A stretch of DNA of 64,000 nt, taken from Coprobacillus cateniformis. Lineage in GTDB: Bacteria; Bacillota_I; Bacilli_A; Erysipelotrichales; Coprobacillaceae. The translations under genes were made by a program, and so were the position numbers. The notes beneath the pieces are model-generated. The model was given only the letters and a program-made list of their open reading frames with translations, searched no databases and was not told the DNA's origin. Each line of letters opens with the position of its first letter. Position 1 is the first letter of the stretch. Below, in pieces: positions 1-12,363 of the stretch. The DNA lies in NCBI RefSeq assembly GCF_009767585.1, contig NZ_WSNW01000001.1, forward strand, positions 898,090 to 962,089. Reading direction: 5' to 3'.

Positions 1-250
1 ATGCATTATCATCGAACTTAATTAATGAACCGTTGTCACGGTTAACACCATATTTACTTCTTACGATAACAGCTTTAACTACTTCACCTTTTTTAACTGT
101 ACCACCTGGAGTCGCTTGTTTCACTGTAGCTACGACGATATCACCGATGTTACTAAATTTTCTATTTGAACCACCAAGGTTTCTTATTACTAGTACTTCT
201 TTTGCTCCTGTATTGTCAGCAACTTTTAATCTGCTTTCATTTTGGATCAT
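1..250 (-). CDS. rplN: 50S ribosomal protein L14, partial (C-terminus beyond window)
   Basis: The protein starts at an ATG (rc of 248-250) after a GGAGGT site and reads MIQNESRLKVADNTGAKEV, the invariant L14 N-terminus, followed by RNLGGSNRK and GDIVVATVKQATPGG. About 83 residues are visible and the rest lies left of the window. L14 binds 23S rRNA at the subunit interface. It follows rpsQ in the S10 operon, as in other Firmicutes. Confidence 0.97.
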   Translation of the reverse strand, partial: MIQNESRLKVADNTGAKEVLVIRNLGGSNRKFSNIGDIVVATVKQATPGGTVKKGEVVKAVIVRSKYGVNRDNGSLIKFDDNA

Positions 251-278
251 TTGAGTGACCTCCTTTCAGATTCTTTTC

Positions 279-539
279 TTAAATAATTTCTGCTTTCTTA
301 ACAACTTCTACTAAACGGAAACGTTTAGTTGCAGATAATGGACGAGTTGCCATGATTTTGACAATGTCACCATCTCTTGCAATATTTTCTTCATCATGAG
401 CCTTAAACTTTTTAGAAGATTTAACACGTTTTCCGTATAATTTGTGTTTAACATGAGTTTCTACTAAAACAGTAATTGTTTTATCCATCTTTGCAGAAAT
501 AACTGTTCCAGTATAAACTTTACGATTGTTTCTTTCCAT
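279..539 (-). CDS. rpsQ: 30S ribosomal protein S17
   Basis: This 86-residue protein is the normal S17 length. It has the OB-fold signature KVYTGTVISAKMDKTITVLVE, an internal KHKLYGKRVKSSKKFKAHDE and a C-terminal PLSATKRFRLVEV. S17 is a primary 16S rRNA-binding protein needed early in 30S assembly. It lies between rpmC and rplN in the S10 operon with 16 bp to rpmC. Nothing unusual is seen. Confidence 0.98.
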   Translation of the reverse strand: MERNNRKVYTGTVISAKMDKTITVLVETHVKHKLYGKRVKSSKKFKAHDEENIARDGDIVKIMATRPLSATKRFRLVEVVKKAEII

Positions 540-555
540 ATTCTTCTCCTTCTAA

Positions 556-750
556 TTATTTGTTTAATTCTCTTTCTCTAATAATTGTTTTAATCTTTGC
601 AATATTTTTTCTCACTGTTCTAATACGAGCAGTATTTTCCAATTGACCAGTTGCTGCTTGGAATCTTAATCCAAATAACTCTTTCTTGTACTCTTCTACT
701 TTGTTAAGTAATTCTTGAGTTTCTGTATTTCTAATATCTTGAACTGTCAC
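556..750 (-). CDS. rpmC: 50S ribosomal protein L29
   Basis: This 64-residue all-helical protein has the L29 hallmark KKELFGLRFQAATGQLENTARIRTVRKNIAKIKT. It starts MTVQDIRN. L29 lies near the polypeptide exit tunnel and forms part of the docking site for trigger factor and SRP. The gene follows rplP with only 2 bp between the rplP stop and its ATG, which suggests translational coupling. Confidence 0.97.
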   Translation of the reverse strand: MTVQDIRNTETQELLNKVEEYKKELFGLRFQAATGQLENTARIRTVRKNIAKIKTIIRERELNK

Positions 751-752
751 AA

Positions 753-1163
753 TTACTCACCTCTTCCAATAATCTTACATTTGATTGGTAGTTTATGAGA
801 TGCAAGTCTTAAAGCTTCTCTTGCAACTTCTTCTTCTACACCAGCGACTTCGAACATTACGCGTCCTGTTTTTACTACTGCTACCCATTCTTCTGGAGCA
901 CCTTTACCTGAACCCATACGGACTTCAAGAGGTTTCTTTGTTTTAGCTAAATGAGGGAAAATTCTAATCCAAACTTGACCACCACGTTTCATATAACGGT
1001 TCATAGCGATACGAGCTGCTTCGATTTGTCTTGAAGTAATCCAAGCACCTTCTTGAGCCTGTAATCCATATTCACCAAAAGAAACTTCAGTTCCACCTTT
1101 AGCTTTACCTTCATATTTAATTCTATGAGGTCTTCTATATTTAGTTCTCTTAGGCATCAACAT
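753..1163 (-). CDS. rplP: 50S ribosomal protein L16
   Basis: The protein has 136 residues and begins MLMPKRTKYRRPHR, the L16 N-terminus, which supports the upstream of two nearby ATGs. Later blocks are FGEYGLQAQEGAWITSRQIEAARIA and VRMGSGKGAPEEWVAVVK (only parts quoted here are diagnostic). L16 organises the A-site tRNA elbow and the peptidyl-transferase region. Its ATG lies 2 bp after the rpsC stop, so it is probably translated by coupling. Confidence 0.97.
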   Translation of the reverse strand: MLMPKRTKYRRPHRIKYEGKAKGGTEVSFGEYGLQAQEGAWITSRQIEAARIAMNRYMKRGGQVWIRIFPHLAKTKKPLEVRMGSGKGAPEEWVAVVKTGRVMFEVAGVEEEVAREALRLASHKLPIKCKIIGRGE

Positions 1164-1165
1164 GA

Positions 1166-1819
1166 TTATTTATCCCCTTTCTTCTTTGCAGGAAGAATTT
1201 CTCCCTTACAAATCCAAACTTTTACTCCTAATTTTCCATAAGTTGTGTCAGCTTCTGCAGTCGCATAATCAATGTCAGCTCTTAATGTATGAAGAGGTAC
1301 ATTTCCTTCAGAATAACCTTCTGTTCTTGCCATATCAGCACCACCTAAACGACCTGATACACAAGTTTTAATTCCTTTAGCTCCAGCTCTCATAGCACTT
1401 TGGATTGCTCTTTTTTGAACTGTTCTAAATGAAGCACGGTTTTCTAATTGCTCAGCAATTCTGTTTGCAACAAGTTGTGCAACAACATCTGGATTTTTGA
1501 TTTCAACAATATTGATAAACACTTGTTTATCCTTTACTAATTTAGTCACTTGTTTTCTTAAAGCATCAACTGCTTCACCATCTTTACCAATAACAACACC
1601 AGGTCTAGATGTATGAACAAAGATGTTAACTCTGTTTTTAGATCTTTCAATTTCAATATTAGCGACATAAGCGCCTTTTAACTTTGCATTTAAGAATTCA
1701 CGAATTCTGATGTCTTCGTGTAATAATGAAGCAAAGTCTTTATCATTAGCGTACCATCTTGAATTCCAATCACGGTTTACGCCAACACGCAATCCGACTG
1801 GACTTACTTTTTGACCCAT
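1166..1819 (-). CDS. rpsC: 30S ribosomal protein S3
   Basis: The protein has 217 residues, the normal S3 length, and starts MGQKVSPVGLRVGVNRDW. It carries the KH type-2 core (PGVVIGKDGEAVDAL, about residues 70-90) and the C-terminal SGRLGGADMARTE. S3 sits at the mRNA entry pore and contributes to ribosomal helicase activity. It lies between rplV and rplP in the S10 operon. Confidence 0.98.
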   Translation of the reverse strand: MGQKVSPVGLRVGVNRDWNSRWYANDKDFASLLHEDIRIREFLNAKLKGAYVANIEIERSKNRVNIFVHTSRPGVVIGKDGEAVDALRKQVTKLVKDKQVFINIVEIKNPDVVAQLVANRIAEQLENRASFRTVQKRAIQSAMRAGAKGIKTCVSGRLGGADMARTEGYSEGNVPLHTLRADIDYATAEADTTYGKLGVKVWICKGEILPAKKKGDK

Positions 1820-1830
1820 ACTTTGCCCTC

Positions 1831-2163
1831 CTATCTTTCAGCAACCACACATGTAATGTGGCTTGTTCTCTTTAAAATTTGAGTACCGCTACCTTTTGCT
1901 CTAGCGCGGAATCTTTTTAATGTAGGACCTTCGTCTACATAGATTTCTTTAATAAATAATTTTTCTTCTTCTGCACCTTCATTGAAAACAGCATTTTGTG
2001 CAGCAGATTTTACGACTTTAATGATTGCAGGAGTCGCACTTTTGTTAGTATATTCTAAGATACCAAGTGCTTCTTTTAAGTTCTTACCTCTTACTAAGTC
2101 AACGACTAATCTAGCTTTTTGAGGTGAAACACGAATCATTTTAGCTTGTGCTCTTGCTTCCAT
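1831..2163 (-). CDS. rplV: 50S ribosomal protein L22
   Basis: The protein has 110 residues and the start MEARAQAKMIRVSPQKARLV, which is highly conserved. The C-terminal beta-hairpin that lines the exit tunnel and is the site of macrolide-resistance changes is visible as GPTLKRFRARAKGSG. No insertion or deletion is evident in the hairpin. It lies between rpsS and rpsC. Confidence 0.98.
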   Translation of the reverse strand: MEARAQAKMIRVSPQKARLVVDLVRGKNLKEALGILEYTNKSATPAIIKVVKSAAQNAVFNEGAEEEKLFIKEIYVDEGPTLKRFRARAKGSGTQILKRTSHITCVVAER

Positions 2164-2183
2164 GTTAATTTTCTCCTCTCTCT

Positions 2184-2462
2184 CTATTTACCTGACTTTT
2201 TATCATCAGCATCATGACCATGGTAAGTTCTAGTAGGAGCAAATTCTCCTAACTTATGTCCAACCATATCTTCAGTTACATAAACTGGGATATGTTCTCT
2301 TCCGTTGTATACTGCGAATGTGTGTTCAATAAATTGTGGGAAGATTGTAGAACGTCTTGACCATGTTTTAATGACTTCTTTTTTACTAGCAGCATTTAAT
2401 GCTTCTACTTTTTTCATTAAGTGTTCATCCACGAATGGACCTTTTTTTAAACTTCTTGCCAT
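2184..2462 (-). CDS. rpsS: 30S ribosomal protein S19
   Basis: The protein has 92 residues and starts MARSLKKGPFVDEHLMKKV. It contains TWSRRSTIFPQFIEHT, the block that contacts 16S helix 42, and ends with GEFAPTRTYHGH. S19 forms a complex with S13 in the 30S head. It lies between rplB and rplV with the usual short gaps. Confidence 0.98.
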   Translation of the reverse strand: MARSLKKGPFVDEHLMKKVEALNAASKKEVIKTWSRRSTIFPQFIEHTFAVYNGREHIPVYVTEDMVGHKLGEFAPTRTYHGHDADDKKSGK

Positions 2463-2478
2463 ATTCTATAACCTCCTT

Positions 2479-3312
2479 CTATTTACCGTTACGACGACGC
2501 ACGATCATTTTATTTGAAGCTTTTTTACTATTTCTAGTTTTAACTCCAAGAGCTTTTTTACCCCAAGGAGTCATTGGAGCTTTACGACCAATTGAAGTTC
2601 TACCTTCACCACCACCATGAGGGTGATCATTAGGATTCATTACTGAACCACGTACTGTTGGTCTAATACCTCTCCATCTGTTACGACCAGCTTTACCATA
2701 GTTAACTAATCCATAGTCTTCGTTTCCAACAACACCAACTGTTGCTCTACAAACAGCTAAGAATTTTCTAACTTCACCAGAAGCTAATCTTACAGTGACA
2801 TATTTTCCTTCTTTACCTAAGATTTGAGCAGACACACCAGCTGATCTAGCCACTTGTCCACCTTTACCTGGTTGCATTTCAATATTGTGAATAACTGTAC
2901 CTTCAGGCATATTTCCCATTGGTAAACAGTTTCCAACAATGATATCAGCATTATCTCCTGATACGATTTTCATTCCTACTTCTAACCCTTTAGGAGCAAG
3001 AATATATCTCTTTTCACCATCTGCATAATGAATTAATGCAATGTTTGCTGATCTGTTAGGATCATATTCAATTGTTGCAACTGTTCCAACAATATCATCT
3101 TTATTACGTTTGAAATCGATAATACGATATAAACGTTTGTGTCCACCACCATGATGACGAGTAGTGATAACACCTTGATTATTACGTCCACCCTTTTTAG
3201 ATAAACGGATAGTCAATGATTTCTCTGGCTTATTTGTTGTAATTTCTTCATAAGTTAAAGAAGTCATATTACGACGACCGTTTGTCGTAGGCTTGTATGC
3301 TTTAATAGCCAT
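2479..3312 (-). CDS. rplB: 50S ribosomal protein L2
   Basis: The protein has 277 residues, the standard length. It shows MAIKAYKPTTNGRRNMT, the RNA-binding core and the C-terminal GSVMNPNDHPHGGGEGR motif, whose His is essential in E. coli for peptidyl transfer and subunit association. It is preceded by rplW with a 58-bp gap, one of the longest inside this operon. No terminator is visible in that gap. Confidence 0.98.
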   Translation of the reverse strand: MAIKAYKPTTNGRRNMTSLTYEEITTNKPEKSLTIRLSKKGGRNNQGVITTRHHGGGHKRLYRIIDFKRNKDDIVGTVATIEYDPNRSANIALIHYADGEKRYILAPKGLEVGMKIVSGDNADIIVGNCLPMGNMPEGTVIHNIEMQPGKGGQVARSAGVSAQILGKEGKYVTVRLASGEVRKFLAVCRATVGVVGNEDYGLVNYGKAGRNRWRGIRPTVRGSVMNPNDHPHGGGEGRTSIGRKAPMTPWGKKALGVKTRNSKKASNKMIVRRRNGK

Positions 3313-3370
3313 CTTTGTTCCTCCTTATTTTTCTTTTCTGGAATGGAGTTTCATTCCAATAGTCGAAGTT

Positions 3371-3661
3371 TTATTCTTCACCGAATAAATTAATTTCAGA
3401 TCCTTCTTTTAATTTAACGATAGCTTTTCTTCTTTTGTTTGTTTTTCCAACGTATTTACCCATTCTTTTTGTTTTAGGTGCTACATTCATAATGTTTACA
3501 CTTTCAACTTTTACATCAAACATTTTTTCAACTGCTTGTTTCACTTCTGTTTTGTTAGCAGTGATTTCTACATCAAATGTATATTTGTTTTCTGCTTGTT
3601 GTAACATTAAAGATTTTTCAGTAAGTACTGGTTTCTTTAAAACATCAGTAATATGTGCCAT
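3371..3661 (-). CDS. rplW: 50S ribosomal protein L23
   Basis: This 96-residue protein matches L23: DVLKKPVLTEKSLMLQQAENK at the N-terminus and a central basic loop KTKRMGKYVGKTNKRRK. L23 sits at the tunnel exit and docks trigger factor and SRP. Its ATG shares one base with the rplD stop (TAATG), so translation is very likely coupled to L4. Confidence 0.97.
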   Translation of the reverse strand: MAHITDVLKKPVLTEKSLMLQQAENKYTFDVEITANKTEVKQAVEKMFDVKVESVNIMNVAPKTKRMGKYVGKTNKRRKAIVKLKEGSEINLFGEE

Positions 3662-4284
3662 TATGCCAATACCTCCTCAACAGCCTTGATTGCACCTTCA
3701 GTTATAACTAACTTAGTACAATCTAAGATATCATATACGTTAAGACCTTTTGAATCAATAACTTTAACTCCAGGAATATTTCTTGCAGATAAAGTCACAT
3801 TTTCATTAACTTCGTCCATAACGATTAATGTTTTTCTATTTGCTTCTAAATTTTCTAATACTTTAATCATATCTTTTGTTTTAGGAGCATTTAAAGTGAT
3901 AGTATCTAATACTGTCATTTCATTATCAATAACTTTTTGACTTAAAGCCGATTTTAAAGCTAATTGTCTTACTTTTCTATTTAACTTAAATGTATAGCTT
4001 CTTGGTGTAGGACCAAATACAACTCCCCCACCTCTCCATTGTGGAGCGCGGATAGATCCTTGTCTAGCTCTACCTGTACCTTTTTGTCTCCATGGTTTTC
4101 TTCCTCCACCTCTGACTTCAGTACGGTTTTTGACTTTATGAGTTCCTTGTCTCCATGAAGCTCTTTGTAGTAAGACCATATCAAAGATTGCTTGGTTGTT
4201 TGGTTCGATACCAAATACTAATTCATTTAATTCTGTATCTTTTACTTGTTTACCTTCTTGGTTATATACTGCAACTTTTAACAT
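3661..4284 (-). CDS. rplD: 50S ribosomal protein L4
   Basis: The protein has 207 residues. The tunnel-lining extended loop is visible (GGGRKPWRQKGTGRARQG, then PQWRGGGVVFGP). L4 is also the autogenous repressor of the S10 operon in gammaproteobacteria; whether it acts on the leader at 5372-5498 here is unknown. The stop overlaps the rplW start by one base. Confidence 0.98.
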   Translation of the reverse strand: MLKVAVYNQEGKQVKDTELNELVFGIEPNNQAIFDMVLLQRASWRQGTHKVKNRTEVRGGGRKPWRQKGTGRARQGSIRAPQWRGGGVVFGPTPRSYTFKLNRKVRQLALKSALSQKVIDNEMTVLDTITLNAPKTKDMIKVLENLEANRKTLIVMDEVNENVTLSARNIPGVKVIDSKGLNVYDILDCTKLVITEGAIKAVEEVLA

Positions 4285-4306
4285 TAGTTTTCCTCCTTTC
4301 GCTTCA

Positions 4307-5041
4307 TTATTCAGCAGCAGCTTCAGCTGCTTCAGTAGTTTCTTCTACTACTGGGCTTTCTACGATTTCTTCTTCAGTTTCATAGACAATTAAATCTTCA
4401 GCAGGATTTACCTTACCGTTAGCTTTAACAGCTGTTTTCACAACTACTAAACCTTTTTTAGGACCTGGAATAGATCCACTGATTAATAAAACGTTGTTTT
4501 CTACATCTACTGCAACGATTTCTAAGTTTTGAACAGTTCTTGTTACATTCCCCATTTGTCCTGGTAACTTTTTACCTGGAGCGATTCTATTAGGAGCGAT
4601 AGGACCCATTGAACCAACGATTCTGTGAGCACCTGAACCATGTCCCTTAGGACCAATACTTTGTCCATGTCTTTTTATAACACCTTGATAACCTTTACCT
4701 TTGCTAGTTCCAGTTACATCTACAACTTCACCAGCTACAAAGCTATCAACTTTAATTTCTTGACCAACTTCATAACTCATCATTTCGTCATAACGAAATT
4801 CTTTAATGAAGCGCTTAGGAGCTGTTTCAGCTTTTGCAACATGTCCTTTATGAGCTTTAGTTGCTAATTTTTCTCTCTTATCTTCAAAACCAACTTGGAT
4901 TGCATCATATCCATCAGTAGCAACTGTCTTCTTTTGTAAAACAACATTTGAAGTTGCTTCTACAACAGTTACAGGGATAAGCTTTCCATCAGTAGTGAAA
5001 ACTTGAGTCATTCCAATCTTACGACCTAAGATTCCTTTCAT
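4307..5041 (-). CDS. rplC: 50S ribosomal protein L3 with acidic C-terminal tail
   Basis: The protein has 244 residues against about 209 in B. subtilis. The body is canonical: MKGILGRKIGMTQVF, then GTSKGKGYQGVIKRHG, then the loop GHGSGAHRIVGSMG. After the normal end (about residue 215) there is an extra tail rich in Glu, Ala and Val (TEEEIVESPVVEE, then TEAAEAAAE). The tail is in frame without a sequence break, so a frameshift artefact is unlikely. Core function in peptidyl-transferase assembly should be unchanged. Confidence 0.96.
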   Translation of the reverse strand: MKGILGRKIGMTQVFTTDGKLIPVTVVEATSNVVLQKKTVATDGYDAIQVGFEDKREKLATKAHKGHVAKAETAPKRFIKEFRYDEMMSYEVGQEIKVDSFVAGEVVDVTGTSKGKGYQGVIKRHGQSIGPKGHGSGAHRIVGSMGPIAPNRIAPGKKLPGQMGNVTRTVQNLEIVAVDVENNVLLISGSIPGPKKGLVVVKTAVKANGKVNPAEDLIVYETEEEIVESPVVEETTEAAEAAAE

Positions 5042-5062
5042 GAGTTACACCTCAACCTTTCC

Positions 5063-5371
5063 TTATAATTTAATTTCAATATCTACACCACTTGGTAATT
5101 CTAAACGAGTTAATACATCAACTGTTTCTGGTGTAGGATTCACAATGTCAATTAAACGTTTGTGAGTTCTGATTTCAAATTGTTCACGTGAATCTTTATA
5201 CTTGTGTACCGCTCTTAAGATAGTATAAACTTCTTTTTCAGTTGGTAGAGGTACTGGACCTACTACTTGAGCACCTGATTTTTTAGCAGCTGCTACAATC
5301 TTTTCTGCAGAAGCATCTAAGATTTTGTGATCAAATGATTTCAATCTGATTCTAATTTTGTTGTTTGCCAT
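5063..5371 (-). CDS. rpsJ: 30S ribosomal protein S10 (NusE)
   Basis: The protein has 102 residues and the signatures IRIRLKSFDHKILD, GPVPLPTEKEVYTI and THKRLIDIVNPTPETVD. S10 works in the 30S head and, as NusE, links RNA polymerase-bound NusG/NusB to antitermination and to the ribosome. It is the first gene of the S10 operon, with an AGGAGG site just before its ATG and a long structured leader upstream. Confidence 0.98.
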   Translation of the reverse strand: MANNKIRIRLKSFDHKILDASAEKIVAAAKKSGAQVVGPVPLPTEKEVYTILRAVHKYKDSREQFEIRTHKRLIDIVNPTPETVDVLTRLELPSGVDIEIKL

Positions 5372-5498
5372 GAATTATTCCTCCTTCTGTTTGCCAATTA
5401 AATTGGCTGCTCTGCACGAATTACCTGAAATCACCCTTCCGCTCATGACAACGGCTATCAGCGTTTCAGCAACCTCGCACTTCTTCGCATTTCACAAC
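5372..5498 (-). promoter_or_regulatory. Structured 5' leader of the S10 operon
   Basis: About 125 nt separate the promoter start point from rpsJ. The leader carries GTGCGAGGTTGCTGA, which resembles rpsJ leaders I remember from other Firmicutes, and ends with a perfect 15-nt palindrome at 5393-5407 (7-bp arms, 1-nt centre) just ahead of the ribosome-binding site. A regulatory role, possibly through L4, is an inference. Confidence 0.5.
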
Positions 5499-5504
5499 AT
5501 GTGT

Positions 5505-5533
5505 ATTTTACACTAAAAACATTGATAAATCAA
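5505..5533 (-). promoter_or_regulatory. Sigma-A promoter of the S10 operon
   Basis: Minus strand -35 TTGATT (5528-5533), 17-bp spacer, -10 TAAAAT (5505-5510). The start point would be near 5498. Near-consensus elements with ideal spacing fit a highly expressed ribosomal operon. Confidence 0.8.
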
Positions 5534-5749
5534 GCGTTTTTTAACTTTTTTTCAAATATTTTATACTTACAATTCAAAGACTTTTTAATCATTTCTAACT
5601 CATGACTAATGACTCCTTTAAATTCATTTTCCATTAGAAATTGGCTTTATTTTATTTTCTATTTTCATTTTTAGACATCTATTATTTATTGTTCATCTCA
5701 AATTCCATAAATAAGGCAACATAATGATTAACTTTCTTTTTAATAAAAA

Positions 5750-5780
5750 AATCAGTAAATCCAATAAAGACTTACTGATT
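5750..5780 (-). terminator. Rho-independent terminator
   Basis: AATCAGTAA (5750-5758) pairs with TTACTGATT (5772-5780). On the minus strand the stem is followed by a T-run (complement of the A-run before 5750). It would end transcription of the decayed gene just upstream and still insulates the S10 promoter. Confidence 0.75.
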
Positions 5781-5819
5781 ATATATATAAATTTTTAAAA
5801 CAGTTCATAACTATCAATA

Positions 5820-6599
5820 TCATAATTTATCTCTTAGATATTTTTTTCCTATAAATATTGCTACAAATCTGACTGACAAAACATTCAATAATACAAATCC
5901 TCCTAGATAGTCATTTGATATTTCTTATTTTTTGGTTTATTAGGATCTACAATAAAATGTTTAAACATAAACATTTTATCTCTTCTAAGCCTTTATAATT
6001 ATTTGTTTCTTCAACAACTGCTTTTACATACCATATTCCTCTTGCTGATAAGACTTTATTCGTATATGTTCCTCTAGGGAATCACTATAGCTAAAGCTTA
6101 CATCTCCTTATTTGGATCTTTCTGTTGATATATTTGCATTTTCACCATTTTCCATCCATTTATTTGGAGAGTATTGGTTTTCCTGCATCTATTATCAATC
6201 AACATTTCATACCTAAAGAATACTTCCTTGCTAGGTAATAGTTGGTTGTGATAAAGGTTTAGCTGAATAGAACAAGTTTAAATTTCTCATCATTTCTACA
6301 TCAAATTTAATTTTACTACCTATTTTTGAGGGAGTTGAAGACAGATTCAAAACAAGTCGATTTCCTATACAATATAAAACTCTTAAATTGTGATTTTGAC
6401 TCACATCTCACTCAGTTATTCCTCTGTAAGAACAAACTCGTACTCTTGATACAGTAAAAAGTTCTATTCCTTATATTTGTTTAATTAGCCATCACAAGAG
6501 ACGTTATACCTCTAATTTCTGCAGCTATAAGTTCACCATCATTCGCTCTGGAAAAGTATTTTGATCACTAATGACTACATCACATTCATATGCTTCCAT
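5820..6599 (-). pseudogene. Decayed cell-surface protein with Ig-like repeat and membrane tail
   Basis: No open frame survives, but the minus strand keeps coding fragments broken by stops and frameshifts. Positions 5980-6054 read VLSARGIWYVKAVVEETNNY then KGLEE, and about 6090-6165 read WMENGENANIS and GDVSFSYSDS. These match the pattern of Ig-like repeats in Firmicute surface proteins (AGTYYVKA..VxETDNYxGLE). At 5820-5920 a hydrophobic stretch ending GKKYLRDKL and a stop looks like a membrane-anchor tail. At 6481-6599 two more short coding-like runs occur (YECDVVISDQNTFPER; IAAEIRGITSLVMAN) that I cannot assign. Bases 6600-6755 show nothing. Confidence 0.65.
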
Positions 6600-6761
6600 C
6601 CTGTGAAAATATTTCTATTCATCTGTCAATCTTTTAGAGTAGATTATCCACTTAATAGTCTACAACAGTTTTGTCAATTTTACAGAATATGTAGTTTAAT
6701 ATACAAAGTAGAAATAAGAAAGTATTAAGAAATACCTTTATTAAATCAGTTAGTAAAAAGC

Positions 6762-6776
6762 TCTCCTTTTTGGAGA
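6762..6776 (-). terminator. Second terminator of the rRNA operon
   Basis: TCTCC/GGAGA stem with a 5-nt loop, followed on the minus strand by GC and a T-run (complement of 6755-6760). It lies about 20 bp after the first rRNA terminator and would act as a backup. Confidence 0.6.
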
Positions 6777-6796
6777 ACCTCTTAAAACAAAAAAAA

Positions 6797-6817
6797 GGAT
6801 ATCCAGTGTGGATATCC
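6797..6817 (-). terminator. Rho-independent terminator of the rRNA operon
   Basis: GGATATCC (6797-6804), 5-nt loop, GGATATCC (6810-6817), followed on the minus strand by eight T residues. It sits immediately after the 3' end of 5S rRNA. Confidence 0.9.
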
Positions 6818-6821
6818 GAAG

Positions 6822-6932
6822 TGAACTGGCAGCTTGCTATTGTCGCGATTGCTCACTATCGTCGCCGTTATGATGCTTAACTTCTGTGTTCGGGATGGGT
6901 ACAGGTGTTTCCATCATGCTATCGCTACCAGA
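6822..6932 (-). rRNA. rrf: 5S ribosomal RNA
   Basis: The minus strand reads CTGGTAGCGATAGCATGATG, then GAAACACCTGTACCCATCCC, GAACACAGAAGTTAAGC and ends near GCTGCCAGTTC, the typical Firmicute 5S with pairing 5' and 3' ends. Ends are estimated to within a few bases. It is third in the 16S-23S-5S order. Confidence 0.93.
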
Positions 6933-6963
6933 TCTCTCCTGGTGCCTTCCTCTCGGAGCACTC

Positions 6964-10109
<3,146 letters not shown>

Positions 10110-10145
10110 CAATGTTCCCTGAGTTCGCCCTCTTCAAGCTCACTC

Positions 10146-11779
<1,634 letters not shown>

Positions 11780-11828
11780 CAATGTCCTTGTTTTCGATTT
11801 GTCGCATCTCTCTCGAGCCGACTTCTAT

Positions 11829-11857
11829 ATCTTACACGAATATAATAAATAAGTCAA
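11829..11857 (-). promoter_or_regulatory. rRNA operon promoter
   Basis: -35 TTGACT (rc of 11852-11857), 17-bp spacer, -10 TAAGAT (rc of 11829-11834). It lies about 120 bp upstream of mature 16S, with the 16S processing arm in between. Confidence 0.8.
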
Positions 11858-11913
11858 CAACTTTTTAAATATTTTTTCATTTTTTTATAAATACTTTATT
11901 CAATAAAGAAAAA

Positions 11914-11934
11914 GGTTTCTCTTTAGGAGAAACC
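11914..11934 (-). terminator. Terminator of the orphan EIIA gene
   Basis: GGTTTCTC (11914-11921) pairs with GAGAAACC (11927-11934), followed on the minus strand by a T-run. It separates the EIIA gene from the rRNA promoter. Confidence 0.85.
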
Positions 11935-11955
11935 TCATGAAAAGTCAAGTTATAA

Positions 11956-12264
11956 TTAACCTACTTTTTTGTATAAATCTACAAACTCTTGTGCCAAGTC
12001 AATAACTACTAATGCAGTCATTAAATGGTCTTGAGCATGAACCATTAATAAATTTAATGGAGCTTTTTCTCCTCTAATTTCTGCTTGAATTAATTCAGTT
12101 TGAGCATGATGTGCTTCATTTACTGTTTCTTTAGCTTGTTGTAAAGATTCTGCAGCCTTATCTAGATCTCCAGCTTTTGCATATTGAATTGCTTCAATAG
12201 CTGAGCTACGTGCACTACCACTATTAACGATAAGGTTAATTACTACTTGTTCTTGTTCATCCAT
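11956..12264 (-). CDS. Lactose/cellobiose-type PTS EIIA component (orphan)
   Basis: The 102-residue product matches the PTS_IIA Lac/Chb family: all-helical, with the signature LLMVHAQDHLMTALV, in which the first His is the phospho-acceptor and the following Asp binds the trimer metal. The start at 12264 (MDEQEQVV) has AAAGGAG eight bases upstream; a TTG further upstream has none. The protein passes phosphate from HPr to an EIIB. No EIIB or EIIC is adjacent, so its partner must lie elsewhere; the 24-kb PTS has its own EIIA. It has its own promoter and terminator. Confidence 0.9.
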   Translation of the reverse strand: MDEQEQVVINLIVNSGSARSSAIEAIQYAKAGDLDKAAESLQQAKETVNEAHHAQTELIQAEIRGEKAPLNLLMVHAQDHLMTALVVIDLAQEFVDLYKKVG

Positions 12265-12312
12265 TTTTATTTCTCCTTTGATAAGCAAAATTCAGATTTT
12301 ATCTGTACACTT

Positions 12313-12341
12313 ATTTTACCAAATTGATGAAGCAATTTCAA
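12313..12341 (-). promoter_or_regulatory. Promoter of the orphan EIIA gene
   Basis: -35 TTGAAA (rc of 12336-12341), 17-bp spacer, -10 TAAAAT (rc of 12313-12318), start near 12306, about 40 bp before the ATG. Confidence 0.75.
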
Positions 12342-12363
12342 CAACTATCATGAAATAATCAAT

